Assembly: GCF_017357425.1 (NCBI RefSeq)
Contig: NZ_CP014571.1
Location: forward strand, 2,542,001 to 2,606,000
From: Arthrobacter sp. D5-1
GTDB lineage: Bacteria; Actinomycetota; Actinomycetes; Actinomycetales; Micrococcaceae
Length of the DNA: 64,000 nt
Reading direction: 5' to 3'
Shown here: positions 1 through 8,051 of the stretch, one piece after another
Layout: each line of letters starts with the position of its first letter
Numbering within the stretch: the stretch's first letter is position 1
Program-made: the position numbers and the translations under genes
The notes under the pieces: model-generated
What the model was told of the DNA's origin: nothing
Seen by the model: only the letters and a program-made list of their open reading frames with translations
The model's database searches: none

Positions 1-392
1 CCCTTGGTTAGCTCCGAGCCGAGGAAGAAGTTCCGCCAGATCGGCATCAACGGAACCACTGCAAGGTCTTGGTAAACAGTTGCGATACCCGCATCCAAGG
101 CATCACGGGGGGAACCGAACTTGCGTTCCTCCCCCATGATGTTGAGCAGGCCTTCGTCGTGCTGGTGGAGGCCCGCGATGATTTTGATCAGCGTTGACTT
201 GCCCGCGCCGTTATCGCCCAGCACACAGGTCACTCGGCCGTTGTCCACGGCCATGGTGACGTCACTCAGCGCGATGATGTTGCCGTAGTGTTTGCCCACT
301 CCCTCAAGGGAGAGAAGGTGCACAGGTGTATGGGTCAGGGGGTCGCTTTCGTTCTTAAGCAGTGTTTCCTGGTCGATTGCTTTGGCATTCAT
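1..392 (-). CDS. Sugar ABC transporter ATP-binding protein (3' part cut off)
   Basis: Energising subunit of a carbohydrate ABC importer at the inner face of the membrane. Only about the first 130 residues lie in the window; the rest is beyond base 1. Seen: a nucleotide-binding fold opening, Walker [10 protein letters not shown] at residues 59-67, and a Q-loop region with TVYQDL near residue 105. The ATG at 392 follows AAGGAA. The gene starts 12 bases after the permease stop, so it is the third gene of a binding protein-permease-ATPase operon. The CUT2 type is inferred from the permease and binding protein. The nearby iol genes and a shared operator-like site suggest an inositol or polyol substrate. 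Confidence 0.9.
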   Translation of the reverse strand, partial: MNAKAIDQETLLKNESDPLTHTPVHLLSLEGVGKHYGNIIALSDVTMAVDNGRVTCVLGDNGAGKSTLIKIIAGLHQHDEGLLNIMGEERKFGSPRDALDAGIATVYQDLAVVPLMPIWRNFFLGSELTK

Positions 393-404
393 TTCCTTGG
401 CCCC

Positions 405-1451
405 TTACTTGAGTTCCGCGCGGCGCTTGACGATGAGGTTGACGATGGTGGCGAGCAACAGCATCAGGCCCAGGAAGAACTTGAACCAGTCCGGGTTCCA
501 CTGTGCGTACACAATTCCCTTGTTGGCCATGCCGAAGATAAACGCGCCGATGGCACCGCCCACCGCTGAGCCGTAGCCACCCGTCAGAAGGCACCCACCG
601 ATGACTGCGGCGATGATGTAGAGAAACTCATTGCCCACGCCTTCGCCGGACTGCACCGTGTCGAAAGCGAAGAGGTTGTGCATGCCCAGGATCCAACCGC
701 AGAAGCCAACGCCCATGAACAACCCAATCTTGGTGGCCTTGACCGGAACACCAACAGCCCGGGCGGCATTCGCGTCGCCTCCAACTGCGAAGATCCAGTT
801 CCCCACCCGGGTCCGCATGAGGACCCAGGTGGCGACGGCTACGAGGGCGATCCAGATGAACACGGTGATCTTTACGTCGATGCCCGCGATGTTCACCGAC
901 GAGGCAAAGACACCACGTGCGGAGTCAAATCCGTCCATGTTCGAGATGGACGGTGAGGAGACGGAGCCACCGATCAACCGGGTCAAACCCAAATTAAGGC
1001 CGGTCAGCATCAGGAACGTTGCGAGGGTGACGATGAAGCTGGGGAGCTTGGTCTTCATAAGGATCCACCCGTTGATGAACCCTATGGCCAGTGACACCAG
1101 CAAGGCCAGGATCACACCGACCCAGACATTGGTGCTGAAGTACCAGCTGAACATCGAGGCAGTCAGGGCCGACGAGATCACAGCGACGCCTGTGGAAAGG
1201 TCGAACTCTCCACCGATCATCAGAAGCGACACTCCAACGGCCATGATTCCGATGGTTGAGCTTCCGTACAGCACGGTGGCGAGGGCATTGGGCTGGGTGA
1301 ACGTCGGGGAGACCAAAGCAAAGAAGATAAAAAGTACGATGGCACCGACGAGGGCACCCACCTCGGGCCGGCCGAGCATCTTCTGCAATGGGCTGCGGCG
1401 GGCGACCCGCTCATCAAGGGCGGGAGGAGTGAGCTTTTGAGTGATGGTCAT
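405..1451 (-). CDS. Sugar ABC transporter permease
   Basis: Membrane channel subunit of the importer, 348 residues, the usual length for the RbsC/BPD_transp_2 family. After a polar N-terminus of about 30 residues come several hydrophobic segments, starting with VGALVGAIVLFIFFALV. The loop GGEFDLSTG near residue 80 is this family's version of the GGIDLSVG signature. The ATG at 1451 is preceded by AAGGAG at good spacing. It lies between the binding-protein gene and the ATPase gene, with a strong hairpin in the gap to the former. The substrate cannot be read from the sequence; context points to inositol or a related polyol. Confidence 0.92.
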   Translation of the reverse strand: MTITQKLTPPALDERVARRSPLQKMLGRPEVGALVGAIVLFIFFALVSPTFTQPNALATVLYGSSTIGIMAVGVSLLMIGGEFDLSTGVAVISSALTASMFSWYFSTNVWVGVILALLVSLAIGFINGWILMKTKLPSFIVTLATFLMLTGLNLGLTRLIGGSVSSPSISNMDGFDSARGVFASSVNIAGIDVKITVFIWIALVAVATWVLMRTRVGNWIFAVGGDANAARAVGVPVKATKIGLFMGVGFCGWILGMHNLFAFDTVQSGEGVGNEFLYIIAAVIGGCLLTGGYGSAVGGAIGAFIFGMANKGIVYAQWNPDWFKFFLGLMLLLATIVNLIVKRRAELK

Positions 1452-1467
1452 GATAATTCTCCTTGTT

Positions 1468-1495
1468 GCCGGGCCGGCCGCTGGGCCGGCCCGGC
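1468..1495 (-). other. Intercistronic GC hairpin between binding-protein and permease genes
   Basis: A perfect 11-bp inverted repeat (GCCGGGCCGGC and its complement) with a 6-base loop fills the gap between the binding-protein stop and the permease ribosome-binding site. No T-run follows. In many ABC operons such a hairpin protects or trims the mRNA so that more binding protein than membrane subunits is made; that role here is inference. Confidence 0.6.
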
Positions 1496-1505
1496 CAGCT
1501 GGCTG

Positions 1506-2504
1506 TTAGCGGATACCCTGTTCAGCGAACTTCAGGACGTCGGCAGCGTTGGACTGATCAACGATGGCAGGTCCCGTGAGCACTGACTGCCCGCCGCCGA
1601 CTTTGAAACCGCCACGCTTGTTCTGCCACAGCGCATCCACGGCCCCGTAACCCTGGAGCCACGGCTGCTGGTCCACAGTGAACAGGACGCTGCCATCGGC
1701 AACCTTTTGGGCGAGTTCCTTATTGAGATCGAAGCTCGCGACCTTTGCCGAACTCCCGGCCGTGCTGACTGATTTCAACAGTGTCAGGGTGATGGGCGCA
1801 CCGAGGCCGATGATGACGTCGGCATCCTTGGAGGCCTGCAGTTTTGCAGTGGCCGTTGACTCCACCGATGTCATGTCAGCTCCATTGACGTAGAGGATCT
1901 CCGTCCCAGGGACTTTTGCCTTAACACCTGCGCACCGGGCTTCCAGTCCTACGTGCCCTTGCGCCTGGATGACGCATACCGGGTGCTTGTATCCGCCCTC
2001 TGCCAGGCGCGAACCCACTGCCTCACCGGCGAGCTTTTCATTTGAACCAAAGTGCGTAAACGCTCCAAGCTGCGCGGAGGCCGCCTCCCCCGCATTGAAG
2101 CTGACGATCGGAATGCCGGCGTCCGCTGCCTTCTTCAAGGCATCTTTTAATGCATCCGGGGTGGCAAGCGTTACGGCGATGCCGTCAACCTTCTGATCCA
2201 CAGCCTGCTCAATGAGCTGCGCCTGCCGGCCGGCCTCCGGATCGGAGGTGTACAGGAGCTCCACATTGTCCTTCGCCGCGGCTTCCTCAGCACCTTTCCG
2301 TACGGTGTCCCAGAAGGTGTCACCCGCGGGTGCGTGGGCAATCAACGCAATCTTCATCCGCTCCGTGGTGGCCACCTGGCCTCCCCCACCGGCGGAGCCA
2401 GCCTCGGGAGCCCTCCCGCCGGTACTCGAACAAGCACTCAGAGCCACCATCGGCACAACTGCCGCAACCAGTGCTGCTTTGCGCCACGAAAAACCAGTCA
2501 CCAT
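1506..2504 (-). CDS. Sugar ABC transporter substrate-binding lipoprotein
   Basis: Extracytoplasmic sugar-binding protein of the importer, periplasmic-binding-protein-like type I fold, 332 residues. The N-terminus is a lipoprotein signal: WRK, a hydrophobic stretch, then the lipobox LSAC with Cys25, followed by a Gly/Ala-rich linker. The mature part opens MKIALIAHAPAGDTFWDTV and contains VDGIAVTLATPDAL, as in ribose- and inositol-type binding proteins. The ATG at 2504 was chosen because AAAGGAG precedes it and the signal peptide starts there; the frame stays open 17 codons further upstream. First gene of its operon, with an operator-like site about 90 bases upstream. Confidence 0.9.
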   Translation of the reverse strand: MVTGFSWRKAALVAAVVPMVALSACSSTGGRAPEAGSAGGGGQVATTERMKIALIAHAPAGDTFWDTVRKGAEEAAAKDNVELLYTSDPEAGRQAQLIEQAVDQKVDGIAVTLATPDALKDALKKAADAGIPIVSFNAGEAASAQLGAFTHFGSNEKLAGEAVGSRLAEGGYKHPVCVIQAQGHVGLEARCAGVKAKVPGTEILYVNGADMTSVESTATAKLQASKDADVIIGLGAPITLTLLKSVSTAGSSAKVASFDLNKELAQKVADGSVLFTVDQQPWLQGYGAVDALWQNKRGGFKVGGGQSVLTGPAIVDQSNAADVLKFAEQGIR

Positions 2505-2597
2505 AATCTCCTTTGATCCCAGGCCCGGGCCGCCACCTTGCAGCCTCCGGAGCACCGTCTACGTTTGATCATGGTGACTTGGCTCACGAATGTCAAT

Positions 2598-2612
2598 AGT
2601 TTGTCCTGACAT
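2598..2612 (-). promoter_or_regulatory. IolR-like operator candidate upstream of the ABC transporter
   Basis: Plus-strand AGTTTGTCCTGACAT; all 15 bases recur exactly upstream of the tautomerase gene, and 13 of 14 upstream of iolC. The core TGTC-CT-GACA is an inverted repeat with a 2-base spacer. It fits the KGWCHTRACA motif I recall for the GntR-type IolR of Corynebacterium. It sits just downstream of a possible -10 (TACTAA) for the binding-protein operon. Confidence 0.6.
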
Positions 2613-2642
2613 TAGTATGTTTGGACGTGGCCGCCGTTGGTT

Positions 2643-3665
2643 TTATTGCCTGCCCGCCGCGGGGACAGCGGTTGTTCCCCGGATAACCAAAGCTGGCTCG
2701 ATCAACTTCCTGTGGGAACCCGCCGGGTTGCCTTGGATTCGATCCAGCAGCGCCCGCGCCACCGCCATGCCCACCATGTCGCTGCGGTTGTCAACGGACG
2801 TCAGCTCCAAAAAGCGCGACTTTGCCAGGGACGAATTGTCATAACCGACCAACGAAATATCCTCCGGCACCGTCAGGCCGCGGGACTTTATGGCGCCGAG
2901 GGCGCCCAGCGCCATGGTGTCATTGGCAGCGAAAATCGCTGTAATGCCGGGATGATGGTCTAAAAGCCAGCAAGCGGAGGCGTAGCCGTCCTCTTCCGAG
3001 GTACCTCCCTCCTCCCCCACAATCACCGGATCCATGCCGGCCTGGCGGGTACGCCACTGAAAACCATCCCTTCTGTGGGCAGCGGCGCCACCAGTTCCCG
3101 AAAGGTGTCCGATGCTGCGATGCCCAAGGCGCATCAGGTGGTCCGCGGCCATGGCGCCGCCACCATCGTCATCGTTGGTTATCAGGCTTACCTCCTCCGG
3201 CACGCCATGACGCCACCCAGCCACGACGGTGGGAACCTCGGCGCCGCCCAGCGCAGTGCCCCCAGGTTCCGCCGCAATGACCAAGCCATCAACGTGCATC
3301 GCCAGCAAGCCATCCGCGGCCTCCTTGATGCGGTTTTCACCCGGACGCGAGTCAGCGAGCATGACCTGGAAGCCCGGTTCCGTCAGGACGGATTCCATCC
3401 CGCGCAGCAGGTCAACAAACCATAGGTTGCGGTAGTCGTCGATGACGAGCCCGATACTTTTAGTCCGGTTGCTCGCGAGCGTGGTCGCCGCCCGACTGGG
3501 ACGGTATCCCAGCTCCGCAATGGCATTCCGGACCGCCTCGCGGCGCTTGTCACTGACCCGATCAGGGTTCTGCAGGACCAGCGAAACGAGCGACGGCGAG
3601 ACGCCGGCCGACTTTGCGACATCGTAAATGGTTGGTCGTCGAGCCTGGGGTATGCGTGGAGTCAT
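2643..3665 (-). CDS. LacI-family transcriptional regulator
   Basis: DNA-binding repressor or activator, 340 residues, full family length. Residues 12-60 are the LacI helix-turn-helix and hinge (TIYDVAKSAGVSPSLVSLVL, then GYRPSRAATTLA), followed by a periplasmic-binding-protein-like effector domain with HVDGLVIAAEP and ITAIFAANDTMALGAL. It is divergent from the oxidoreductase/isomerase pair starting at 3815, with a perfect LacI palindrome in between, so it probably controls that pair and itself. It also lies directly upstream of the importer operon. The effector is unknown; a sugar or inositol derivative is a guess from context. Confidence 0.93.
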   Translation of the reverse strand: MTPRIPQARRPTIYDVAKSAGVSPSLVSLVLQNPDRVSDKRREAVRNAIAELGYRPSRAATTLASNRTKSIGLVIDDYRNLWFVDLLRGMESVLTEPGFQVMLADSRPGENRIKEAADGLLAMHVDGLVIAAEPGGTALGGAEVPTVVAGWRHGVPEEVSLITNDDDGGGAMAADHLMRLGHRSIGHLSGTGGAAAHRRDGFQWRTRQAGMDPVIVGEEGGTSEEDGYASACWLLDHHPGITAIFAANDTMALGALGAIKSRGLTVPEDISLVGYDNSSLAKSRFLELTSVDNRSDMVGMAVARALLDRIQGNPAGSHRKLIEPALVIRGTTAVPAAGRQ

Positions 3666-3707
3666 GAGGCATATCCCCCACGGGCCTGGTCACGGCACAG
3701 GCAATGA

Positions 3708-3736
3708 TTGACAGGACATATAGACATAGTTACGCT
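3708..3736 (+). promoter_or_regulatory. Predicted sigma-70-type promoter of the oxidoreductase/isomerase pair
   Basis: TTGACA at 3708-3713 and TACGCT at 3731-3736, with 17 bases between. The 12-mer TTGACAGGACAT containing the -35 box recurs exactly upstream of iolC on the other strand (16546-16557), so part of it may be a regulator site rather than only a -35 box. The LacI palindrome lies about 20 bases downstream. Confidence 0.55.
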
Positions 3737-3754
3737 CAAAGTCAGCATACAAAA

Positions 3755-3768
3755 TTGTAGCGCTACAA
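3755..3768. promoter_or_regulatory. LacI-family operator (perfect palindrome)
   Basis: TTGTAGCGCTACAA is a perfect 14-base palindrome with the central CG typical of LacI-family operators. It lies between the divergent LacI gene and the oxidoreductase gene, just downstream of the predicted plus-strand promoter, a position that suits repression by the neighbouring regulator. Confidence 0.75.
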
Positions 3769-3814
3769 AATGCCGTTGAGCCTCCCGCCACGGCTGAATT
3801 TCAAAGGAGAAATC

Positions 3815-5002
3815 ATGGCTGACAGCCTTGGTGTCGCGGTTATCGGCGCAGGTATGGCCGGTAAGGCCCACGCGGCGGCCTACCGGACAGCGTCTACCCT
3901 CTACAGCCCGGTGTTGCCGCAGATCCGATTGGTTTCCATAGGTGACGTCAACGCCGAATTTGGCTCACTTGCTGCCCGCCGCTTTGGCTACGAGCGCCAT
4001 GACACCTCGTGGCAGGCCATCGCCGACGCAGACGATATTGACGTCGTCAGCGTGGTCATTGCCAACTCGCTCCATCGCGAGGTAGTTGAAGGCCTCCTGG
4101 CCGCCGGCAAGCACGTGCTGTGTGAGAAGCCCCTCAGCGATTCGTTGGAGGACGCTCGCGCCATGGCCGAAGCTGCGCGGGCTGCCGAGGGCCGCGGAAA
4201 CCTGGCCCGAATCGGCTTCACCTTCCGCCGCACCCCGGGCATTGCCTATATCCGGGACCTCATTCAGAACGGTGTTCTTGGCAACGTCCTGCACTTCAGC
4301 GGCCGGTACTGGACCGACTACGGCTTCAGCCCCTCCGCCCCCATGAGCTGGCGCTATAAGGGCGGCCCCGGTTCCGGCGCGCTGGCCGACGTCGGAAGCC
4401 ACCTGACCTATGTTTCCGAATTCCTCTGCGGCGACATCAAATCCATCAGCGGCGGCCGCCTGACCACCGCGATCGACAAGCGGCCCCTGCCGCTGAGCGC
4501 CGTCATGGGTCATGACCACGTTGCCGTCAGCGACACCTTCGAGGCCGTCGAGAACGACGACTATGCAGCCTTCAACGCAGAGTTCGCCAACGGCGCTGGC
4601 AGCTTCGAGGTCTCCCGCGTCGCCGCAGGACACGCCAACAGCCTCCAGTTTGAGGTCTTCTGCGAAAACGGCGCAGCAAAGTTCGACCAGCGCCGCCCCA
4701 GCGAAATCCAGCTGTTCCTCACCGACGGGTCCGGCAACGAGAATGGCTACCGCCAAGTCATCCTCGGCCCAGGCCACCCCTACATCACTGGCGGGCTGGC
4801 CATGGACGCTCCGGAGGTCGGCTTCGGCCAGAACGATGCGTTCGGTTACCAGGCCCGCGCGTTCCTTGAAGAAGTGGCAGGGCTCAGCGATGAAGCATCA
4901 CTGCCCCGCTGCGCCACGTTCGAAGACGGCGTACGCAACATGGAACTTCTCGGCGCCGTTACCGAATCCGCCCTGAACAACGGAAAGAAGATCCAGCTAT
5001 GA
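3815..5002 (+). CDS. Gfo/Idh/MocA-family NAD(P)-dependent oxidoreductase
   Basis: Sugar or polyol dehydrogenase of the glucose-fructose oxidoreductase/inositol dehydrogenase family, 395 residues. Seen: an N-terminal Rossmann motif GAGMAGKAH, CEKPLSDS (the conserved EKP with the catalytic lysine), and a C-terminal substrate domain beginning around RIGFTFRRTPG. The ATG at 3815 follows AAAGGAG; the open frame begins 15 codons earlier, but that start lacks a ribosome-binding site. Its last four bases overlap the start of the next gene, so the two are translationally coupled. Family clear, substrate unknown; the LacI site upstream suggests substrate induction. Confidence 0.9.
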   Translation: MADSLGVAVIGAGMAGKAHAAAYRTASTLYSPVLPQIRLVSIGDVNAEFGSLAARRFGYERHDTSWQAIADADDIDVVSVVIANSLHREVVEGLLAAGKHVLCEKPLSDSLEDARAMAEAARAAEGRGNLARIGFTFRRTPGIAYIRDLIQNGVLGNVLHFSGRYWTDYGFSPSAPMSWRYKGGPGSGALADVGSHLTYVSEFLCGDIKSISGGRLTTAIDKRPLPLSAVMGHDHVAVSDTFEAVENDDYAAFNAEFANGAGSFEVSRVAAGHANSLQFEVFCENGAAKFDQRRPSEIQLFLTDGSGNENGYRQVILGPGHPYITGGLAMDAPEVGFGQNDAFGYQARAFLEEVAGLSDEASLPRCATFEDGVRNMELLGAVTESALNNGKKIQL

Positions 5003-6021
5003 AGCTCGGCGTCTACAACGCGATTCTCCATGACCGTCCCCTGCCGGAGGCTTTGAAGGTCATTGCGGATCTGGGACTTACGGGAATTGAGATCAACACC
5101 GGCGGTTTCCTGCCTGCCGTGCACGTCCCAACTTTTGACGAGATCCTTCAAAGTGATGCCGCCCGGGACGATTACCTCGGAATTTTCGAGGGAACCGGGG
5201 TTTCCATTGCAGGATTGAACTGCAATGGCAACCCGCTGCACCCCAAGCGCGAAATCGGTGAGAAGCATTCCGAAGACATCCGCCGCTCGATCCGTTTGGC
5301 CGAACGCCTCGGACAGAACCGCGTGGTGACGATGTCCGGTCTGCCCGGCGGTGAGCCCGGAGCCACAACGGTCAACTGGGTGGTCAACGCTTGGAATTCC
5401 GCAGCACTGGATGTACTCGACTATCAGTGGGGCGTCGCCGCGGAATTCTGGAAGGAAACCGACCGCCTTGCTGCGGACCATGGGGTAAAAGTGGCCTTGG
5501 AACTGCACCCGCAGAACATCGTCTTCAACACCGCGGACGTCCACAAACTGATTGAGCTCACGGGCGCCACGCACGTCGGGGTCGAACTGGACGCTTCCCA
5601 CCTGTTTTGGCAGCAGATGGACCCGGTCGCTGTAGTCCGCGAACTGGGGCCGCTGGTATTCCAGGCAGCCGCCAAGGATGTCCGCGTCAACACGGAGAAT
5701 GCTGCACTCTACGGCGTACTGGACAACAGCTTCCGTCGGCTTTCCCCAGAGGAGAACCGCACCAACCTCGGCGGGGACGAATGGGCCAACGAATGGCCGA
5801 AAAATTCCGCGTGGGACTTCGTGGCCCTGGGCCGGGGACACGATACGGGGTTCTGGACAGAGTTCCTCCGCGCACTGCATGAGGTGGACCCTGAGATGCT
5901 GGTCAACATCGAGCATGAAGACGTCTCCCTCGGCCGGATCGAAGGATTGCAGGTGGCAGCCCAAGTTCTGCTGGACGCAGATTCGGCTCTTTCAGCTTCC
6001 TTGAAGCCTGCCCAAGGCTAG
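4999..6021 (+). CDS. Sugar phosphate isomerase/epimerase (TIM barrel)
   Basis: AP endonuclease 2-like TIM-barrel protein, 340 residues, a family whose members isomerise, epimerise or dehydrate keto-sugars and keto-inositols using a bound metal. Typical features are the opening MKLGVYNAILHDRPLPEAL, GLTGIEINTGG, ALELHPQNIVF, GVELDASHLFW and NIEHEDVSLGRIEGL, which supply the Glu/His/Asp metal ligands. It overlaps the upstream oxidoreductase by four bases (ATGA) and is followed by a terminator, so the pair forms a two-gene operon. A dehydrogenase plus isomerase pair fits stepwise conversion of an inositol isomer or sugar; the exact reaction is not evident. Confidence 0.88.
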   Translation: MKLGVYNAILHDRPLPEALKVIADLGLTGIEINTGGFLPAVHVPTFDEILQSDAARDDYLGIFEGTGVSIAGLNCNGNPLHPKREIGEKHSEDIRRSIRLAERLGQNRVVTMSGLPGGEPGATTVNWVVNAWNSAALDVLDYQWGVAAEFWKETDRLAADHGVKVALELHPQNIVFNTADVHKLIELTGATHVGVELDASHLFWQQMDPVAVVRELGPLVFQAAAKDVRVNTENAALYGVLDNSFRRLSPEENRTNLGGDEWANEWPKNSAWDFVALGRGHDTGFWTEFLRALHEVDPEMLVNIEHEDVSLGRIEGLQVAAQVLLDADSALSASLKPAQG

Positions 6022-6056
6022 ACGGCTTTGAACTGTCGGGCATGACATCCCGACCC

Positions 6057-6090
6057 TGAGGGGGACAGCGCCAACGCGCCGTCCCCCTCA
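6057..6090 (+). terminator. Rho-independent terminator
   Basis: TGAGGGGGAC pairs perfectly with GTCCCCCTCA across a 14-base loop and is followed by TCTTTTA. It ends the oxidoreductase/isomerase operon. Confidence 0.8.
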
Positions 6091-6124
6091 TCTTTTACCC
6101 TGGGACACCGACAGGAGGAAAGAT

Positions 6125-6466
6125 ATGCGCATTGGCATTGTCGGCTGCGGAACAGGGGGAAGCGGCAACTTCCATAACCGCCGCTGGGATGCGGACATCC
6201 TGACGCTCGCCACGGTGTTGGCATCAGGCGAGCCGGGTGAGTTATGGCGCGCGCAGGGCCAGCATGGGCTTGTCCCGTCCGCGCAGGGCCAGCATGGGCT
6301 TGTCCCGTCCGCGCAGGAAAACTACGCCGGCTTCCACACAGAGTTCCCAGGGGCAATCCGTGGCGAAGGCCCCCAACCAGTTCCGGCGTCAGAAGGGATC
6401 CATACCCTCGAAGTCCTGGACGCGGCCCGCCGCAGCGCGCTGGAGAATGTTGTGGTTGCACTCTGA
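6125..6466 (+). pseudogene. Remnant of a Gfo/Idh/MocA oxidoreductase with the middle deleted and replaced by a repeat
   Basis: The frame is open for 113 codons and has a good AGGAGG site, but family members are about 330-400 residues long. The first part (MRIGIVGCGTGGSGNF, then HNRRWDADILTLATVL and SGEPGELW) and the last part (FHTEF, then IRGEGPQPVPASEGIHTLE) look like the N-terminal nucleotide-binding start, a mid-protein segment and the C-terminal tail of one oxidoreductase. The EKP motif, most of the Rossmann fold and the catalytic domain are missing. Between the halves lie two exact 30-base repeat copies encoding AQGQHGLVPS twice. Almost certainly non-functional as an enzyme; a short product could still be made. 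Confidence 0.8.
6251..6317. repeat. 30-bp tandem direct repeat (2 copies plus 7 bases)
   Basis: Copies at 6251-6280 and 6281-6310 are identical and begin GCGCAGGGCCAGCATGGGCT; 6311-6317 starts a third copy. The repeat sits exactly at the scar in the broken oxidoreductase gene, so it was probably inserted or amplified there, and it may be one member of a dispersed repeat family. Confidence 0.85.
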
Positions 6467-6484
6467 AGAGGCCCTGCTCCAAGC

Positions 6485-6526
6485 GCAGAAAACGCCCGAT
6501 GCCTGCCGGCGTCGGGCGTTTTCTGC
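6485..6526. terminator. Bidirectional rho-independent terminator
   Basis: A perfect 15-bp stem (GCAGAAAACGCCCGA and its complement) with a 12-base loop and A/T-rich outer ends on both sides. It ends the minus-strand iol operon after the transporter gene and would also stop plus-strand reading from the pseudogene. Confidence 0.88.
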
Positions 6527-6571
6527 ATGGTTGTCATCAAGCACAGTCTCCGAGGAAAGCAATTCTGCCAG

Positions 6572-8026
6572 TCAGCCGCTTACTCCGGCTTCCTCTTTGA
6601 AAAGGTGCTCCAGTTCCTCAAGGGACTTGCCTTTGGTCTCCGGAACAGTGCGTTTCACCCACACAATGGCACACAACTGCAGCGCCACGAAGATAAAGAA
6701 TGTCGCGGAGACTCCCATCAGCGAGACCAACTGCGGGAAGAAGAATCCGATCAGGAAGTTGATCATCCACAACACAAAGACGCAGATACCCATGCCGATG
6801 CCACGGACGTGCATGGGGAAGATCTCGGACATGGTCAGCCACGTCACGGTTCCAATACATCCCTGCATGGAAGCAAGGAATGTCACCATGAACAGCAACA
6901 CCAAGTAGCCACGCAACGTACTTTCCGGCAAGGCAAGGGAGATAAGCGCAATGGCAGTCAGTGATGACGCCGTCCCCATCAACCCCACAATGAGCATGGG
7001 CTTCCGGCGCACCCGCGTCATCAAATACATGCCTACGATGACGGCTGCTACGGACGTCATGCCGTTGAGGACGTTGGCAATCAGGGCCCCTTGGTCCCCA
7101 AAACCGGATGAGGACAAGATGGTGGTCCCGTAATACATGATGGCATTGACGCCGCTGATCTGGTTGATGATGGCCATGCCAAGACCGACCACGAAGATCC
7201 TGCGTATCCAGGGGACGGCGAGATCCTTGAACGTGCCGAGCTTGGACTGATAGTCCTCCCTGGCCGCCTGGCGCACTTCGTCGAACTCAGCCCCGACATC
7301 CCCTGCACTCCTTGTCGAGCGCAGAACTTCCAGGACTTCGCCGAATCGACCGGCTGACGCCAGCCAGCGTGGGCTCTCCGGCAGGACGAGCATGCCGAAC
7401 CATAGAATCACGGCGGGAAGCGTGGCAATCACCAGCATCCAGCGCCACACGTGCATCTCTTCAGGGAACAGGTTTCCCAGCACCGCGTTGGAAGTAAAGG
7501 CCAGGAACTGGCCGGTGACGATCATGAGCTCGTTCTGCGTGACGATCCTGCCGCGCTGGGCAGCCGGCGACATTTCGGCCAGATACACGGGAACGATGAC
7601 CGATGCACCGCCGACGGCGAGACCCAGGACTGTACGGGCAAGGACCAGGAGCTCCGTGCTTGGCGCCAGCGAGCAACCCACGGTGGCAAAGGCGAAGACC
7701 AGGGCCAGGCCCATGATCGTCCTGCGCCTTCCAAACCGGTCAGACAACCGGCCCGCGCTGATCGCGCCAAATGCCGCGCCGAACAGCAGCGTTGAGGTGA
7801 CAAGGCCCTCGGTCAGCGGTGTCAGGCCGAGGTCTTTCTGCATGAACGGCAAAGCACCATTGATCACGCCGGTGTCATAGCCGAACAGCAGTCCACCGAA
7901 CGTGGAGAACAGCGCTACCTTGCGGAGGAATTTCTTTGGATCAGACGGCTTGCCGGTCTTCCCGGAAGTGGCGGGAGGGGCAGCTGTCCGACCAGTGTCG
8001 GTCTCGATGGAAGAAGACTTGGTCAT
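6572..8026 (-). CDS. Sugar/inositol MFS transporter
   Basis: Major facilitator of the sugar-porter family, 484 residues with about 12 hydrophobic segments. Seen: [11 protein letters not shown] in helix 1, the loop motif [11 protein letters not shown] between helices 2 and 3, PESPRWL before the central loop, and [12 protein letters not shown] at the C-terminus, all sugar-porter signatures. The first 33 residues are polar and cytoplasmic. The ATG follows GGAAAGG. It is the last gene of the iol operon, so myo-inositol symport (IolT-like) is the best guess. It would give this locus a second uptake route beside the ABC importer. Confidence 0.9.
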   Translation of the reverse strand: MTKSSSIETDTGRTAAPPATSGKTGKPSDPKKFLRKVALFSTFGGLLFGYDTGVINGALPFMQKDLGLTPLTEGLVTSTLLFGAAFGAISAGRLSDRFGRRRTIMGLALVFAFATVGCSLAPSTELLVLARTVLGLAVGGASVIVPVYLAEMSPAAQRGRIVTQNELMIVTGQFLAFTSNAVLGNLFPEEMHVWRWMLVIATLPAVILWFGMLVLPESPRWLASAGRFGEVLEVLRSTRSAGDVGAEFDEVRQAAREDYQSKLGTFKDLAVPWIRRIFVVGLGMAIINQISGVNAIMYYGTTILSSSGFGDQGALIANVLNGMTSVAAVIVGMYLMTRVRRKPMLIVGLMGTASSLTAIALISLALPESTLRGYLVLLFMVTFLASMQGCIGTVTWLTMSEIFPMHVRGIGMGICVFVLWMINFLIGFFFPQLVSLMGVSATFFIFVALQLCAIVWVKRTVPETKGKSLEELEHLFKEEAGVSG

Positions 8027-8051
8027 GGTTTCCTTTCCTCGCTACCGCTCC

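Noticed and set aside
631..1440. Long plus-strand frame of 269 codons opposite the permease gene
   Set aside because: Lies wholly antisense to a well-supported permease, has no recognisable motifs, and is typical of high-GC mirror frames.
4846..5964. Minus-strand frame of 372 codons opposite the oxidoreductase/isomerase pair
   Set aside because: Antisense to two clear enzymes; composition follows codon-position bias of the real genes.
6018..6482. Minus-strand frame of 154 codons encoding a short amino-acid repeat (GQAHAGPART)
   Set aside because: The repeat is only the 30-bp DNA repeat read on the other strand; no start site or family support.
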